The notes under the pieces are model-generated. The model was not told the DNA's origin. It worked only from the letters and a program-made list of their open reading frames with translations, and made no database searches. 64,000 nucleotides of DNA from Nitrosomonas aestuarii (GTDB lineage Bacteria > Pseudomonadota > Gammaproteobacteria > Burkholderiales > Nitrosomonadaceae), in assembly GCF_003046585.1 (NCBI RefSeq), contig NZ_QAAE01000002.1:248001-312000 (forward strand), read 5' to 3'. How positions within the stretch are numbered: the first letter of the stretch is position 1; every line of letters begins with the position of its first letter. The position numbers were made by a program, and so were the translations under genes. Of this stretch, positions 51,665 through 60,640 are shown piece after piece.

Positions 51665-52642
51665 ATGAGTGCTGTTTTCCTTGATTTTGGTTCTGTGACA
51701 CGGGGTGATATGGATTGTACCGCGCTCGAGCAGACGATATCGCCGTGGCGGTATTATGACGAAACCGATGCCGATCAAGTGGCTAAACGAATCAGTGATG
51801 CAGAAGTTGTGGTGTGTAATAAGTTTTCATTAAATCGGGAAATAATTGCCTCCGCCCATCGCTTGAAACTAATCTGTATAGCGGCAACTGGTTATAACAA
51901 TATTGATTTAGTGACCGCAGCTGAGCGCAATGTGCCCGTATGCAATGTTCGTGGTTATGCAACGCCGTCCGTTGTACAACATGTTTTCATGCTGATGCTG
52001 AATCTTGCGTGTAATTTTGAAGAATACCGGCAATTGGTGAATAACGGACAATGGCAAGTCAGTAGACATTTTTGCCCACTGGATTACAATATCGAAGAAT
52101 TATCCGGCAAGGTTTTGGGTATTATCGGGTACGGCGAATTGGGCAAAGCAGTTTCAGAAGTGGCCAGGGCATTTGGCATGGAAATATTGATTGCTGAGCA
52201 TAAGAATAAATCAGTGCGCCCAGGCAGAGCGGCTTTTGATGAAGTTGTCAGACAGGCGGATTTCATTACGCTGCACTGTCCCCTTTTAAACGAAACCCGC
52301 AACCTGATAAGCCGAAGAGAACTAGATTTGATGAAGCCCTCAGCTTATCTCATCAATACCGCACGCGGCGCGATAGTAAACGAAGCAGATCTGTTGGGTA
52401 GTTTGTCAACAGGGCGGATTGCAGGTGCAGGTCTGGATGTATTGCAGGAAGAGCCACCTGCCAATGGAAACCGATTGTTGCGGTATCAGCAGCCGAACCT
52501 GATAATTACGCCGCATGTTGCTTGGGCCAGCAGAGAATCCCGTCAACGCTTACTCAATCAGATAGCGAATAATATTCATAATTTTTATCATAACAAGCCT
52601 TTTAATCAAGTCATGGATGCGGTTGATCAAGCAAGTAGATGA
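51665..52642 (+). CDS. D-2-hydroxyacid dehydrogenase (hydroxypyruvate reductase-like)
   Basis: 325 residues. NAD-binding GIIGYGELGKAV, the catalytic Arg in LINTARGAIVNEADL, Glu in LDVLQEEPP and His in ITPHVAWASRES. Sequence type is that of glycerate dehydrogenase/hydroxypyruvate reductase. With the glycerate 2-kinase at 38316 it would carry glyoxylate-derived hydroxypyruvate to 2-phosphoglycerate, but they are far apart. The exact substrate is inferred. Confidence 0.88.
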   Translation: MSAVFLDFGSVTRGDMDCTALEQTISPWRYYDETDADQVAKRISDAEVVVCNKFSLNREIIASAHRLKLICIAATGYNNIDLVTAAERNVPVCNVRGYATPSVVQHVFMLMLNLACNFEEYRQLVNNGQWQVSRHFCPLDYNIEELSGKVLGIIGYGELGKAVSEVARAFGMEILIAEHKNKSVRPGRAAFDEVVRQADFITLHCPLLNETRNLISRRELDLMKPSAYLINTARGAIVNEADLLGSLSTGRIAGAGLDVLQEEPPANGNRLLRYQQPNLIITPHVAWASRESRQRLLNQIANNIHNFYHNKPFNQVMDAVDQASR

Positions 52643-52669
52643 GCATTGAATAAGGCACCACAGCTGGTT

Positions 52670-55600
52670 TCATGAACGGCGCTGATCAACTGAGGCTTCA
52701 GGTGTACAGAGCGTATCAAGATGCGCTTCAACCTTTTTTAATTCCGCATCAAATTTTGGCAGTAAAGCATCAAGCACTTTTTGGTCATTTTTTTTGCCGG
52801 CCTGTTCCATTTCAGCACATAGTTCACCTAAGCTCAGGGCACCTACAGAACGTGATGATGATTTGAGTTTATGCGCGATGGAACCGGCGGTTGTCAGTTG
52901 ACCTTTCTGATACGCGGTGCGCAGTTCAGCCGCCGATTTAGCTGTGTTGATCCTGAAATCCCGCAGCATTTCCTTGATTGTTTCCGGGTCATCCCCTATG
53001 AGTTCTTCAAGTATATGTACGTCGACAGGTACTTTTGCAGCAGATTCTGTGTCACCAGCAGGCTGAGTCGGCGATGCAGCCGCTTTTTCACCTGTCTGAG
53101 TTTCTTCTTCTGAATCTGAGCCATTGATTCGCAAATATTTTTCCAATGTGGTTTGCAAGTCCTCCAGTTGCACCGGTTTACTCAGATAATCGTCCATCCC
53201 GGCAGTCAGACAGTGCTCCCTTTCGCCTTTTAACGCATTAGCGGTCAAAGCGATAATCGGGATATGCTGATCGTCTGACTCCAGTTCACGAATGTTTTTT
53301 GTCAATTCGAAGCCATCTATTTCGGGCATATGCAGGTCTGTCAGTACCAAGCCGTAATTGCAATTTTGCCAACGCCCCAGTGCTTCACGTCCATCGTTGG
53401 CGATATCGGCGGCATAACCGAGTAAAGTCAGCTGCTGTCTGATTACTTTCTGATTGATTTCATTGTCTTCCGCCACCAGAATCAACTTGCCCTGTTTTAA
53501 GGCCTCTTCACGTGAAAGGGACTCTGGTTTTGATTTGATAGTTGTATCTGCGAGTGTAGACTCTTCTTCATCTGGTTCAATTCTTCCGGCAGCGATTGCC
53601 AGTGCGCGTATAAGAGACTGGCGATACATGACATCGCCATCCAGTGTGACAATATCAATATCTTCAACGCGCGCCTGGCGGCGGCGGCCGCGCTTGATTA
53701 TAATAAAATGCGGTTCCAGGGTTGAACGCAACGACTTGGATCGATCATTAAAGGCTGCGCGCAATTCTTCAACGGGTGGGTCTTCATGTCCGGCATCAAC
53801 AACAATCAGCCATAAACCGGATTCCAGGCTTTTTATATATTCACGCGCTGCGGCCAAATTACGCACCTGTTCAACAGATGCGCCGGCACTTTTTAAATAA
53901 ACAGCCAGATCGTCACTTAATCCGTGGTGATTACCAAATATGAGACAGGATAATCCAATCAATTCAGCGGCTTTGTGCTTGGATTTGTCAGTTGCCGGCA
54001 ACGGTTTAAACGGCATCTGGATAATAAAGGTAGAACCTTGCTCCGGTTCGCTTTGTACAGCTATTTCTGCATTCATCAATTCCGCCAGATGGTGAGAAAT
54101 AGCCAGTCCAAGACCAGTGCCGCCAAAGCGGCGCGTGGTTGATGGATCGCCCTGCGAGAAGGATTTGAAAAGATTCTCCAGCGTTTCCTTGTTCATCCCG
54201 ATGCCGTTGTCGGTAACCTGAAATGTAATGACAACCTGGTCGGGTTCGGATTCTGTCAGTAATACACGCACTGAAACTTTGCCCGGTTTTTCCTGCTTGC
54301 TGGAAAACTTGATTGCATTATTAATAATGTTGACGAGCACTTGGCGAATACGCAAGGGGTCGCCCAGTACATTGTCCGGAATTTCAGGATCAATGAACAG
54401 GGTTAGCTCCACACCTTTACTTTGCGCCAAATGCGCAAGCATACCGCAGGCATTTTCCACGACACCAGCCAGTGGCATAGGGATTTTTTCAATTTCCAGT
54501 TTGCCGGCTTCGATCTTGGAGAAATCCAGAATATCTTCAATGATGGCAAGCAAGGCATAGGCCGAGTCACGTATCAGATTTGCCATTTCTATCTGATAAC
54601 CACTTAGACTGGTTTGTCTCAGCACATCAATCATACCAATCACCCCATTCATAGGTGTACGAATTTCATGGCTCATGGCGGCAAGAAAGGCGGATTTGGC
54701 TTGATTGGCTGCTTCGGCCTCATTTCTGGCCTGTTTTAAATCATTCATTATGCGTACATGCTCACGCATGTCACGCATAACGCCTGTAAAATGACGCTCT
54801 TTTCCAACAAAATATTCGCTGACTGCAAGATATACCGGAATTAACTCACCGTTTTTGTGTATCGCTTCGACCTCCCGACCCAGACCGATTCCGTGCGTGC
54901 CTTTGACATAGGGCCTCCCTACATATTTCTGGCCATGCCCGGTTTGGCAGTACCTTTCCATGTAAAAAACATGCTCGGACCGATAAGGCTCAGGTACTAA
55001 TATAGCCACATTCTGTCCGATTATTTCTTCGGGTGTATAGCCAAACAGTTTTTCTACAACAGGATTCGCCGAAAGGATAACGCCAATCTGATCTGTTGTT
55101 ACGACACAATCAACCATATGTTCAACTACCGAACGCGTTTCCTCTTCTTTAATCGCCAACGCCGCATTAGCATGTTGCAAATCGGCAGTGCGCGCGACAA
55201 CCCGGTTTTCAAGATCCTGATTAAGCTGACGCAGATTTAATTCCGCATTCTTCCGTTCCTGATTGCTGGCATTCAAACGTTCGACCATGATATTGAATGT
55301 ATGCCCAAGTTGCCGCATTTCATTCCAGCCAGCAATAAAAACACGCTGATGCAAATTACCAGCAGCAATTTCCATTGCGCCGTTGTTAAGTTGTTTTAAT
55401 GGTGTGACGACACGACGGTTGAACAGGATAGCGCCGAAAATAACGCCGAGCAGTGTGACGCCTAAAATGATCATGCTGTACTGGCGTACTTTATATACAT
55501 TGGCAAAAGCTTCATCTACATCTTTTTTAACCACGATCCCCCATTTCATGCGCGGTAGATAACGCCATACTGCAACTACACCCTTTTTATGGTAATCCAG

Positions 55601-56434
55601 CATGATAGCGGCCCCAGGTTGACCGGACAATGCGTTCTTTAGAGCGATTGAATGAGGTGTTGAAAGTGGCATTTTGCGCTTTAAGGCCGCATCGGCGTCA
55701 TTATTCAGTGGTGCCATAATCAATGCGGTATTTTCATCCTCAAGACGTACAACTACCGTTTCACCGGTTTCACCTAATCCGATATTGTTTGATAAAACCT
55801 CGAAAACATGTTCACTGTATATTTGTAGGGCCAGTACGCCTACAATTTTGTCCCTGATAATAATAGGGTAAGCGATAAATGCTGCAATAGCTCCATGAGA
55901 TGGTTCATAAAACTCAAAATCAGAAATTGAGCTTTCCAGATTGTTTAATGCGTGACGGGTTACCTGGCCCAGGCCGGTATTGCTGTAGGGTCCTGTAATC
56001 AGGTTAGTGGCAAAATCGGATTCATGACTTTGTGTATAAACGATATCGCCTTTCAATGAGATCAGAAATAAGTCGTAGTAACTGGCATCTTCGACAAAAC
56101 GCTTGAAGTGATCCCGGTACTGTGCGTCCAGCCGACGATAGGCATCCGAATCGACGCCTTGTTCTTCAAAAACTTCTGGAAACCCGAGCATCGCGGTGCG
56201 GGTTGCTATCGAATCATGCAGTAAATTGGCATCGAGCAAGCGTTCATTGAGATATGTATCTATCTGCTCGACTTTTTTATCAGCGATGGCTGATAGATTC
56301 TCGATAACTGTTTTCTGAATTTCGTTTTCAAAAGTATGTAAAAAACTATTACCGATGACAACAATCGGTAATAAAGAAACCAATGTAAACCAAACAGCAA
56401 AACGTTGTGTAAGCGAAGTAAATTTCATTTTCAT
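52670..56434 (-). CDS. Hybrid sensor histidine kinase with Cache, HAMP, PAS, REC and Hpt
   Basis: 1254 residues. First helix near 10-28, a periplasmic dCache region to about 300, second helix near 315-340, HAMP to about 390, coiled coil, PAS domain near 430-555 (with AILVPEPYRSEH), HisKA with MSHEIRTPMNGV (His near 588), and HATPase with GTGLGLAISHHL. A receiver near 850-960 lacks the acidic pair (CLIFGNHHG) and may be silent; the second, near 980-1100, is complete (VAEDNEINQ, LTDLHMPEIDG). The Hpt domain has AHKLKSSSRSVG near 1187. A full phosphorelay in one chain. The signal and the target are unknown; no response regulator is next to it. Confidence 0.93.
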   Translation of the reverse strand: MKMKFTSLTQRFAVWFTLVSLLPIVVIGNSFLHTFENEIQKTVIENLSAIADKKVEQIDTYLNERLLDANLLHDSIATRTAMLGFPEVFEEQGVDSDAYRRLDAQYRDHFKRFVEDASYYDLFLISLKGDIVYTQSHESDFATNLITGPYSNTGLGQVTRHALNNLESSISDFEFYEPSHGAIAAFIAYPIIIRDKIVGVLALQIYSEHVFEVLSNNIGLGETGETVVVRLEDENTALIMAPLNNDADAALKRKMPLSTPHSIALKNALSGQPGAAIMLDYHKKGVVAVWRYLPRMKWGIVVKKDVDEAFANVYKVRQYSMIILGVTLLGVIFGAILFNRRVVTPLKQLNNGAMEIAAGNLHQRVFIAGWNEMRQLGHTFNIMVERLNASNQERKNAELNLRQLNQDLENRVVARTADLQHANAALAIKEEETRSVVEHMVDCVVTTDQIGVILSANPVVEKLFGYTPEEIIGQNVAILVPEPYRSEHVFYMERYCQTGHGQKYVGRPYVKGTHGIGLGREVEAIHKNGELIPVYLAVSEYFVGKERHFTGVMRDMREHVRIMNDLKQARNEAEAANQAKSAFLAAMSHEIRTPMNGVIGMIDVLRQTSLSGYQIEMANLIRDSAYALLAIIEDILDFSKIEAGKLEIEKIPMPLAGVVENACGMLAHLAQSKGVELTLFIDPEIPDNVLGDPLRIRQVLVNIINNAIKFSSKQEKPGKVSVRVLLTESEPDQVVITFQVTDNGIGMNKETLENLFKSFSQGDPSTTRRFGGTGLGLAISHHLAELMNAEIAVQSEPEQGSTFIIQMPFKPLPATDKSKHKAAELIGLSCLIFGNHHGLSDDLAVYLKSAGASVEQVRNLAAAREYIKSLESGLWLIVVDAGHEDPPVEELRAAFNDRSKSLRSTLEPHFIIIKRGRRRQARVEDIDIVTLDGDVMYRQSLIRALAIAAGRIEPDEEESTLADTTIKSKPESLSREEALKQGKLILVAEDNEINQKVIRQQLTLLGYAADIANDGREALGRWQNCNYGLVLTDLHMPEIDGFELTKNIRELESDDQHIPIIALTANALKGEREHCLTAGMDDYLSKPVQLEDLQTTLEKYLRINGSDSEEETQTGEKAAASPTQPAGDTESAAKVPVDVHILEELIGDDPETIKEMLRDFRINTAKSAAELRTAYQKGQLTTAGSIAHKLKSSSRSVGALSLGELCAEMEQAGKKNDQKVLDALLPKFDAELKKVEAHLDTLCTPEASVDQRRS

Positions 56435-56781
56435 TTTTTTCCCCCGCGATAACTGAAACTGCGCTCCAGTTCCAGTTAAATTGGCTTATCCTGTTTTAAG
56501 ATAAACAGTCAGTATTAACTGATAAGTCACCCCGATGCTTGATCCCGGCAACTGTTAATGTCATGGTATCAGATTACCGGATTTGCAGGTCGTTGAAAAA
56601 CGTTTTTGGGACAGGCAATACAAGACAATAAAGGGGGTAGGTCAAGGGTATGCGAAATTGTATATTTGAGCCTGTTTTTACATCGCAGTAGCAATGCAGC
56701 AAATTGTTCAACAATCGAACGTTGGTTCGCATCAATAGCATATCTTTACAGAGTTCAGATAATACGCTCTAATCAGTTATT
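56435..56781. other. Gap between sensor kinase and GNAT gene
   Basis: About 350 bases that separate two divergent genes and should hold both promoters. No gene, RNA or repeat recognised. Confidence 0.4.
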
Positions 56782-57237
56782 ATGAACACCAGTCATTTCA
56801 TCAAAACGAATACTTCTACTTGTCAGATGAGCATTGTTCAGTGGCAAGATGCAGCACCATCGCTGAGAGCAGTCCGGGAATCGGTTTTTATTCATGAACA
56901 GCATGTACCGAAAGAACTGGAATGGGATACGTTTGATCCAGTGAGCACACATTTGCTTGTGACCAGTTCTGCAGGTGAACCGGTAGGTGCCGCGCGGCTG
57001 TTGCCAGATGGTCATATCGGCCGCATGGCAGTATTAAAAACCTGGCGTGGAAAAGGTATCGGCAGTGCTATGCTGCAGCGCTTGCTGGACGAATCCAGAC
57101 AACGCGGCATGACAAAAGTTGCATTGAATGCTCAGGTTACAGCAAAATCTTTTTATGCAAAGTTTGGATTTCAGGTTGTCGGCGAAGAATTCATCGAAGC
57201 AGGCATGTCACATATCAAAATGTTTTTAAAATTATAA
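56782..57237 (+). CDS. GNAT N-acetyltransferase, ElaA-like
   Basis: 151 residues. Acetyl-CoA loop in HIGRMAVLKTWRGKGIGSAM (R/Q-x-x-G-x-G/A pattern as RGKGIG), start WQDAAPSLRAVRESVFIHEQ, end FQVVGEEFIEAGMSHIKM. Small-molecule or protein acetyltransferase of the ElaA/YjcF type. Substrate unknown. Confidence 0.88.
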   Translation: MNTSHFIKTNTSTCQMSIVQWQDAAPSLRAVRESVFIHEQHVPKELEWDTFDPVSTHLLVTSSAGEPVGAARLLPDGHIGRMAVLKTWRGKGIGSAMLQRLLDESRQRGMTKVALNAQVTAKSFYAKFGFQVVGEEFIEAGMSHIKMFLKL

Positions 57238-57245
57238 CGGGAAAG

Positions 57246-57584
57246 TTATTTTCTCCCGGATTCCAGCCATTCGCGCTCCAATATATCGGAAGCTTCTTTC
57301 CATTGACTTGTTGCCCGTTCCAGCTTTTTGTTGGCTTCAGCGGATTTCTGTCGGGCAGCTTCGGCATCCTGCTCAACATCGGCTAATCGTTTTTTCGCTG
57401 CCTGAAGCTCTCTTTCGGCAAATGCGACATCTTTTTCCAAGTATTCAGCTTCTTTTTTAGCACTTATCATTTGCTCATAAGCCGCGTTCGCACGCAGCTG
57501 GAGCTGTTGCAACTGTTCGCTAAGTCCGGCATGGGTTGTAGAAATGTACAGACCGGACAGAAATAAAATAATGAATATCTTCAT
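57246..57584 (-). CDS. Periplasmic coiled-coil protein
   Basis: 112 residues. Signal peptide IFIILFLSGLYISTTHA, then a nearly continuous coiled coil (AEYLEKDVAFAERELQAAKK, EAARQKSAEANKKLERA). AAGGGAT site before the ATG. Probably exported; function unknown. Confidence 0.68.
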   Translation of the reverse strand: MKIFIILFLSGLYISTTHAGLSEQLQQLQLRANAAYEQMISAKKEAEYLEKDVAFAERELQAAKKRLADVEQDAEAARQKSAEANKKLERATSQWKEASDILEREWLESGRK

Positions 57585-57829
57585 TTGAATCCCTTAATTA
57601 ATACGCTGCTAGTACTCACTTGGTATGGATCTATGAGTTGTTGCGTGCGCGTCGCGCCTTTCTTGTGACGTAAGATCCTGTGGACGCTGTAATCGTCATC
57701 ACTCAGTTGATGGAGTAGGAGTATTGTTTGTTCGATTTCAAAATTTAAGATCATCTGCGTATTTAACCTCATAGTCAAGAACGGCCAGATGTTTTTTTGC
57801 GTTTTAGTTGTGATGAAGAGACAATTCAC
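57581..57829 (-). CDS. Uncertain small ORF before the coiled-coil gene
   Basis: 82 residues; its stop overlaps the start of the next gene by four bases (ATGA), which would allow coupling. No family or signal seen (LLLHQLSDDDYSVHRIL). It may be a true short gene or only an open frame. Confidence 0.3.
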   Translation of the reverse strand: MNCLFITTKTQKNIWPFLTMRLNTQMILNFEIEQTILLLHQLSDDDYSVHRILRHKKGATRTQQLIDPYQVSTSSVLIKGFK

Positions 57830-57867
57830 ATTTTAATTGCTATTTCTACTGGAGCATCGGCCAAAAA

Positions 57868-58257
57868 ATGAAACAACTTCTTAATCCGATAAAAATCGTA
57901 CGTCACCTCAAGCGCTTCATTGTAACGGTTTCCGGCTTGTGGCTGATTTTACTGGCGGTACCGACTTATGCAAGCTGTGAGGGCTGCCTATGTCCTGGCG
58001 ATCCCTGTCAATTATGTTCCTTGCCTCCCATGGAAAGTGAACCGCCCAAACCAGACGAACCAGAAGTCTGCGCCAGAATCCGCGCAAAAGTGCCCCCCAC
58101 ATCCGCACAACCCGGTTCTAATGAATATTTTCCCAGTCTGGACAGATCAACCGCCGCCTGTGTCGCTGAAGGTGGAGATGTCATCCGCAACCGGCGGCGC
58201 AGCGATGAATTTCCATCCCGGTTTTATTGCAAACCCCCGATACCGATTCAACGCTGA
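57868..58257 (+). CDS. Secreted Cys-rich protein of unknown function
   Basis: 129 residues. A basic N-terminus and the hydrophobic segment FIVTVSGLWLILLAVPTYAS form a signal; the mature part opens with SCEGCLCPGDPCQLC, a tight Cys cluster, and later has ACVAEGGDVIRNRRR. The cluster may bind metal or form disulfides. No family recognised. Confidence 0.55.
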   Translation: MKQLLNPIKIVRHLKRFIVTVSGLWLILLAVPTYASCEGCLCPGDPCQLCSLPPMESEPPKPDEPEVCARIRAKVPPTSAQPGSNEYFPSLDRSTAACVAEGGDVIRNRRRSDEFPSRFYCKPPIPIQR

Positions 58258-58484
58258 TAAGTGTAATCTATCAGATAAGCAAACATGCAAGACGGGTGTA
58301 TACCAGCACAAGGAGACGTGCTTTAAAACGGGTCGGAATAGGTTTTTACAACAAAAAAAGGAAACATCAGACTTGGTGACAACACTGGTTCAAGTTTATT
58401 ATGATCCCATCAGGCTCCCAGAGGCAGGTTGATAAATGAGAACATCATTCCTAAGGCATCTGTCTAAAAATTCGTGTTTACATT

Positions 58485-59804
58485 CTAAATGTCGTCTTTA
58501 GATAATGAGTTATCAGAATTGTCGATGCGAGTTACCAACAACTGGTCTACTTTATAGGCGTCGATATCTACCACCTCGAACTTAAATCCAGCATAATTAA
58601 CAAAGTCGGTGCGTTTTGGGATTTTACGTAACATATACATCATAAAACCGGCGATCGTTTCATAATTCTGGCTATGCGGAAATGTTTCAATACCAAAAGC
58701 CCGCATCACATCAGTAATTGGTGTTACGCCATCAACTAGCCAGGAATTGCTGTCACGAGCGATAATCTGTTCTTCACTCTCATGCAATGACCAATCGCCC
58801 ATAACTGCGCGCTGAAGATCATTGGTAGTAGCAATGCCAACTACTAAGGCATACTCATTCATCACTACCGCGAAATCAGCACGATTATTCTTAAAATACT
58901 CCATGGATTCAGACAGGTTTAACGTGTCGGGGATTATCAAGCAGTTATGCACCAGCGGGCTGTCCTTCAGCGTAATATTCTCGCCATTAATGACTCGAAG
59001 CAACAGTTCTTTGGCATCGACAAATCCTTTAATCATGTCAAGTTGGCCATCACAAACCAAGAATTTGGTGTGCGGTTCTTCGGCAATTTTACGCTTGATG
59101 TCTTCTTCGCTGTCTTGCAATAAAAAGTAAACTAATCCCTCCCTTGCTGTCATGGCAGAAGTGACAGGAACAGTTTGCATTCCAAATACATTTTCCATTA
59201 TTTGTTGCTTGTCTCTATCTAATACCCCTGCTTCAGCACCAGCACTCATTACAGCATAAATATCATCTGAGGTAATTTCATCCTTGCGCGTCGTTTGTAT
59301 TTGAAGCAGACGAAATATCCCCGTCGCTAACCCATTAAATAGCCAAACCAGAGGTTTCAGTATGGTTATACACTTCATCATAGGACCAACAAGTATTACT
59401 GCTACCCGCTCAGGGATTGTCATTGCAATACGTTTAGGCATAAGGTCAGCTATTAAAATAAATAGACTGGTAACCATAGCAAAGGAAAGAGCAAAGCTCA
59501 CCTGCGTCAGCCAAGGATCGTTTAGCCATGGCGCGAACAACATCTGGAAATAAGGAGTAAATGCTGATTCACCCACAATACCGCCCATAATGGCCACCGC
59601 ATTGAGCCCAATTTGTACGACAGTAAAAAAATTGCCTGGATGTGATTGTAAATGCAGCACTTTTTCTGCTCTGGTATCCCCTTCGTCCGACATCTGGCGT
59701 AAACGCATTTTCCGGGCGGCTGCCAGTGCAATTTCTGACATAGAAAAAAAGCAGCTAATAGCAATCAGTCCTAGAATAATCATAGCACTATCAAAAAAAC
59801 TCAT
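58485..59804 (-). CDS. CNNM/CorC-HlyC-type membrane protein
   Basis: 439 residues. DUF21 membrane region with four helices (MSEIALAAARKMRLRQMSDE near the start), two CBS domains near 210-340 (TAREGLVYFLLQDSEEDI, VMNEYALVVGIATTNDLQ) and a CorC/HlyC domain at the end (YETIAGFMMYMLRKIPKRTD). Called hemolysin-like in databases; related proteins act in magnesium or cobalt efflux. The end of the gene carries a D/S-rich tail. Confidence 0.88.
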   Translation of the reverse strand: MSFFDSAMIILGLIAISCFFSMSEIALAAARKMRLRQMSDEGDTRAEKVLHLQSHPGNFFTVVQIGLNAVAIMGGIVGESAFTPYFQMLFAPWLNDPWLTQVSFALSFAMVTSLFILIADLMPKRIAMTIPERVAVILVGPMMKCITILKPLVWLFNGLATGIFRLLQIQTTRKDEITSDDIYAVMSAGAEAGVLDRDKQQIMENVFGMQTVPVTSAMTAREGLVYFLLQDSEEDIKRKIAEEPHTKFLVCDGQLDMIKGFVDAKELLLRVINGENITLKDSPLVHNCLIIPDTLNLSESMEYFKNNRADFAVVMNEYALVVGIATTNDLQRAVMGDWSLHESEEQIIARDSNSWLVDGVTPITDVMRAFGIETFPHSQNYETIAGFMMYMLRKIPKRTDFVNYAGFKFEVVDIDAYKVDQLLVTRIDNSDNSLSKDDI

Positions 59805-60640
59805 CTAACACCTTAATTTCGATATTTTTTAACGATGTAATGCAAACCCATATTTTGCGAAGAATCATCTTCTGAATACACGCTTGTGTAGGAAAAATAG
59901 TGTAACTTAATGAATTTACATCCTGATTACGAGTATAAATTTGCAATTGTAATCAACAGTATGAAACGCTGATTATATCTGCTTATTATTTTTCAAGCTG
60001 CGAAAATACGCGTAAAAAATTTGGCACAATGCCATGTTTTTGTTGAACCGAAACACGTAATTTCCGTTTTTCGCCTGTAGCTGTCTGATGATTTTTTGTA
60101 TTAATACGTGACTTAGTAATTCTCTTCTTTAGCAAATTGATTAAAATGTTGTATCGCACTTTTAACGCTGTTTTTTTATTTCGTATGTATGCGAAACCAC
60201 ATATTACCTGATACGGGTTTTGCTCTAAACAGCATAGATTGGCTACTGTTTTTGCATAAATGCAAACAATCAGGAAAAAAGACAATTCACGTTTTGAAGC
60301 TGTTATGCGTGAATTGAAAAAAGTCATTTCCGAATGTCGCCAATTAGTATCTAAGATCACAAAAAGTTGCTGGATAACAATGGTCATCCAAGCCGGTATT
60401 TATGGGTCATACGAAGGCAATCTCTGGTTGATAGACCTATTTTTGAATCCGCCTCTGAAAGTCATATTGCCATGTGCTATTCAATTGATCGGCTGTCGTT
60501 TAATAATATTTCGCAAAGTGCGCGATCCGAAACCCGAAGTCTGTCTCGAAGTCGATAATCAAGTTAACTATTGCCATGATTAGTTTATAATCGACCAGGT
60601 TACCAAGTCACAGTGTGCCTCCCCTGATGAGAGAGGTATT
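59805..60640. other. Gap before pyruvate kinase
   Basis: About 830 bases. Frames on both strands (59986-60387 reverse, 60260-60583 forward) overlap and neither has a family or ribosome-binding site that convinces. No tRNA or terminator seen. The pyruvate kinase promoter at 60564-60591 is the one clear element. Confidence 0.45.
60564..60591 (+). promoter_or_regulatory. Promoter of pyruvate kinase
   Basis: TTAACT, 16 bases, TATAAT. The -10 box is perfect and the -35 box has four of six bases. It lies about 50 bases before the start. Confidence 0.55.

Noticed and set aside
57968..58432. Forward frame of 154 residues overlapping the Cys-rich protein
   Set aside because: It shares the region with a frame that has a signal peptide and a Cys cluster; composition of the alternative is not protein-like.
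59986..60583. Overlapping frames on both strands before pyruvate kinase
   Set aside because: They overlap each other, lack recognisable motifs and convincing ribosome-binding sites.
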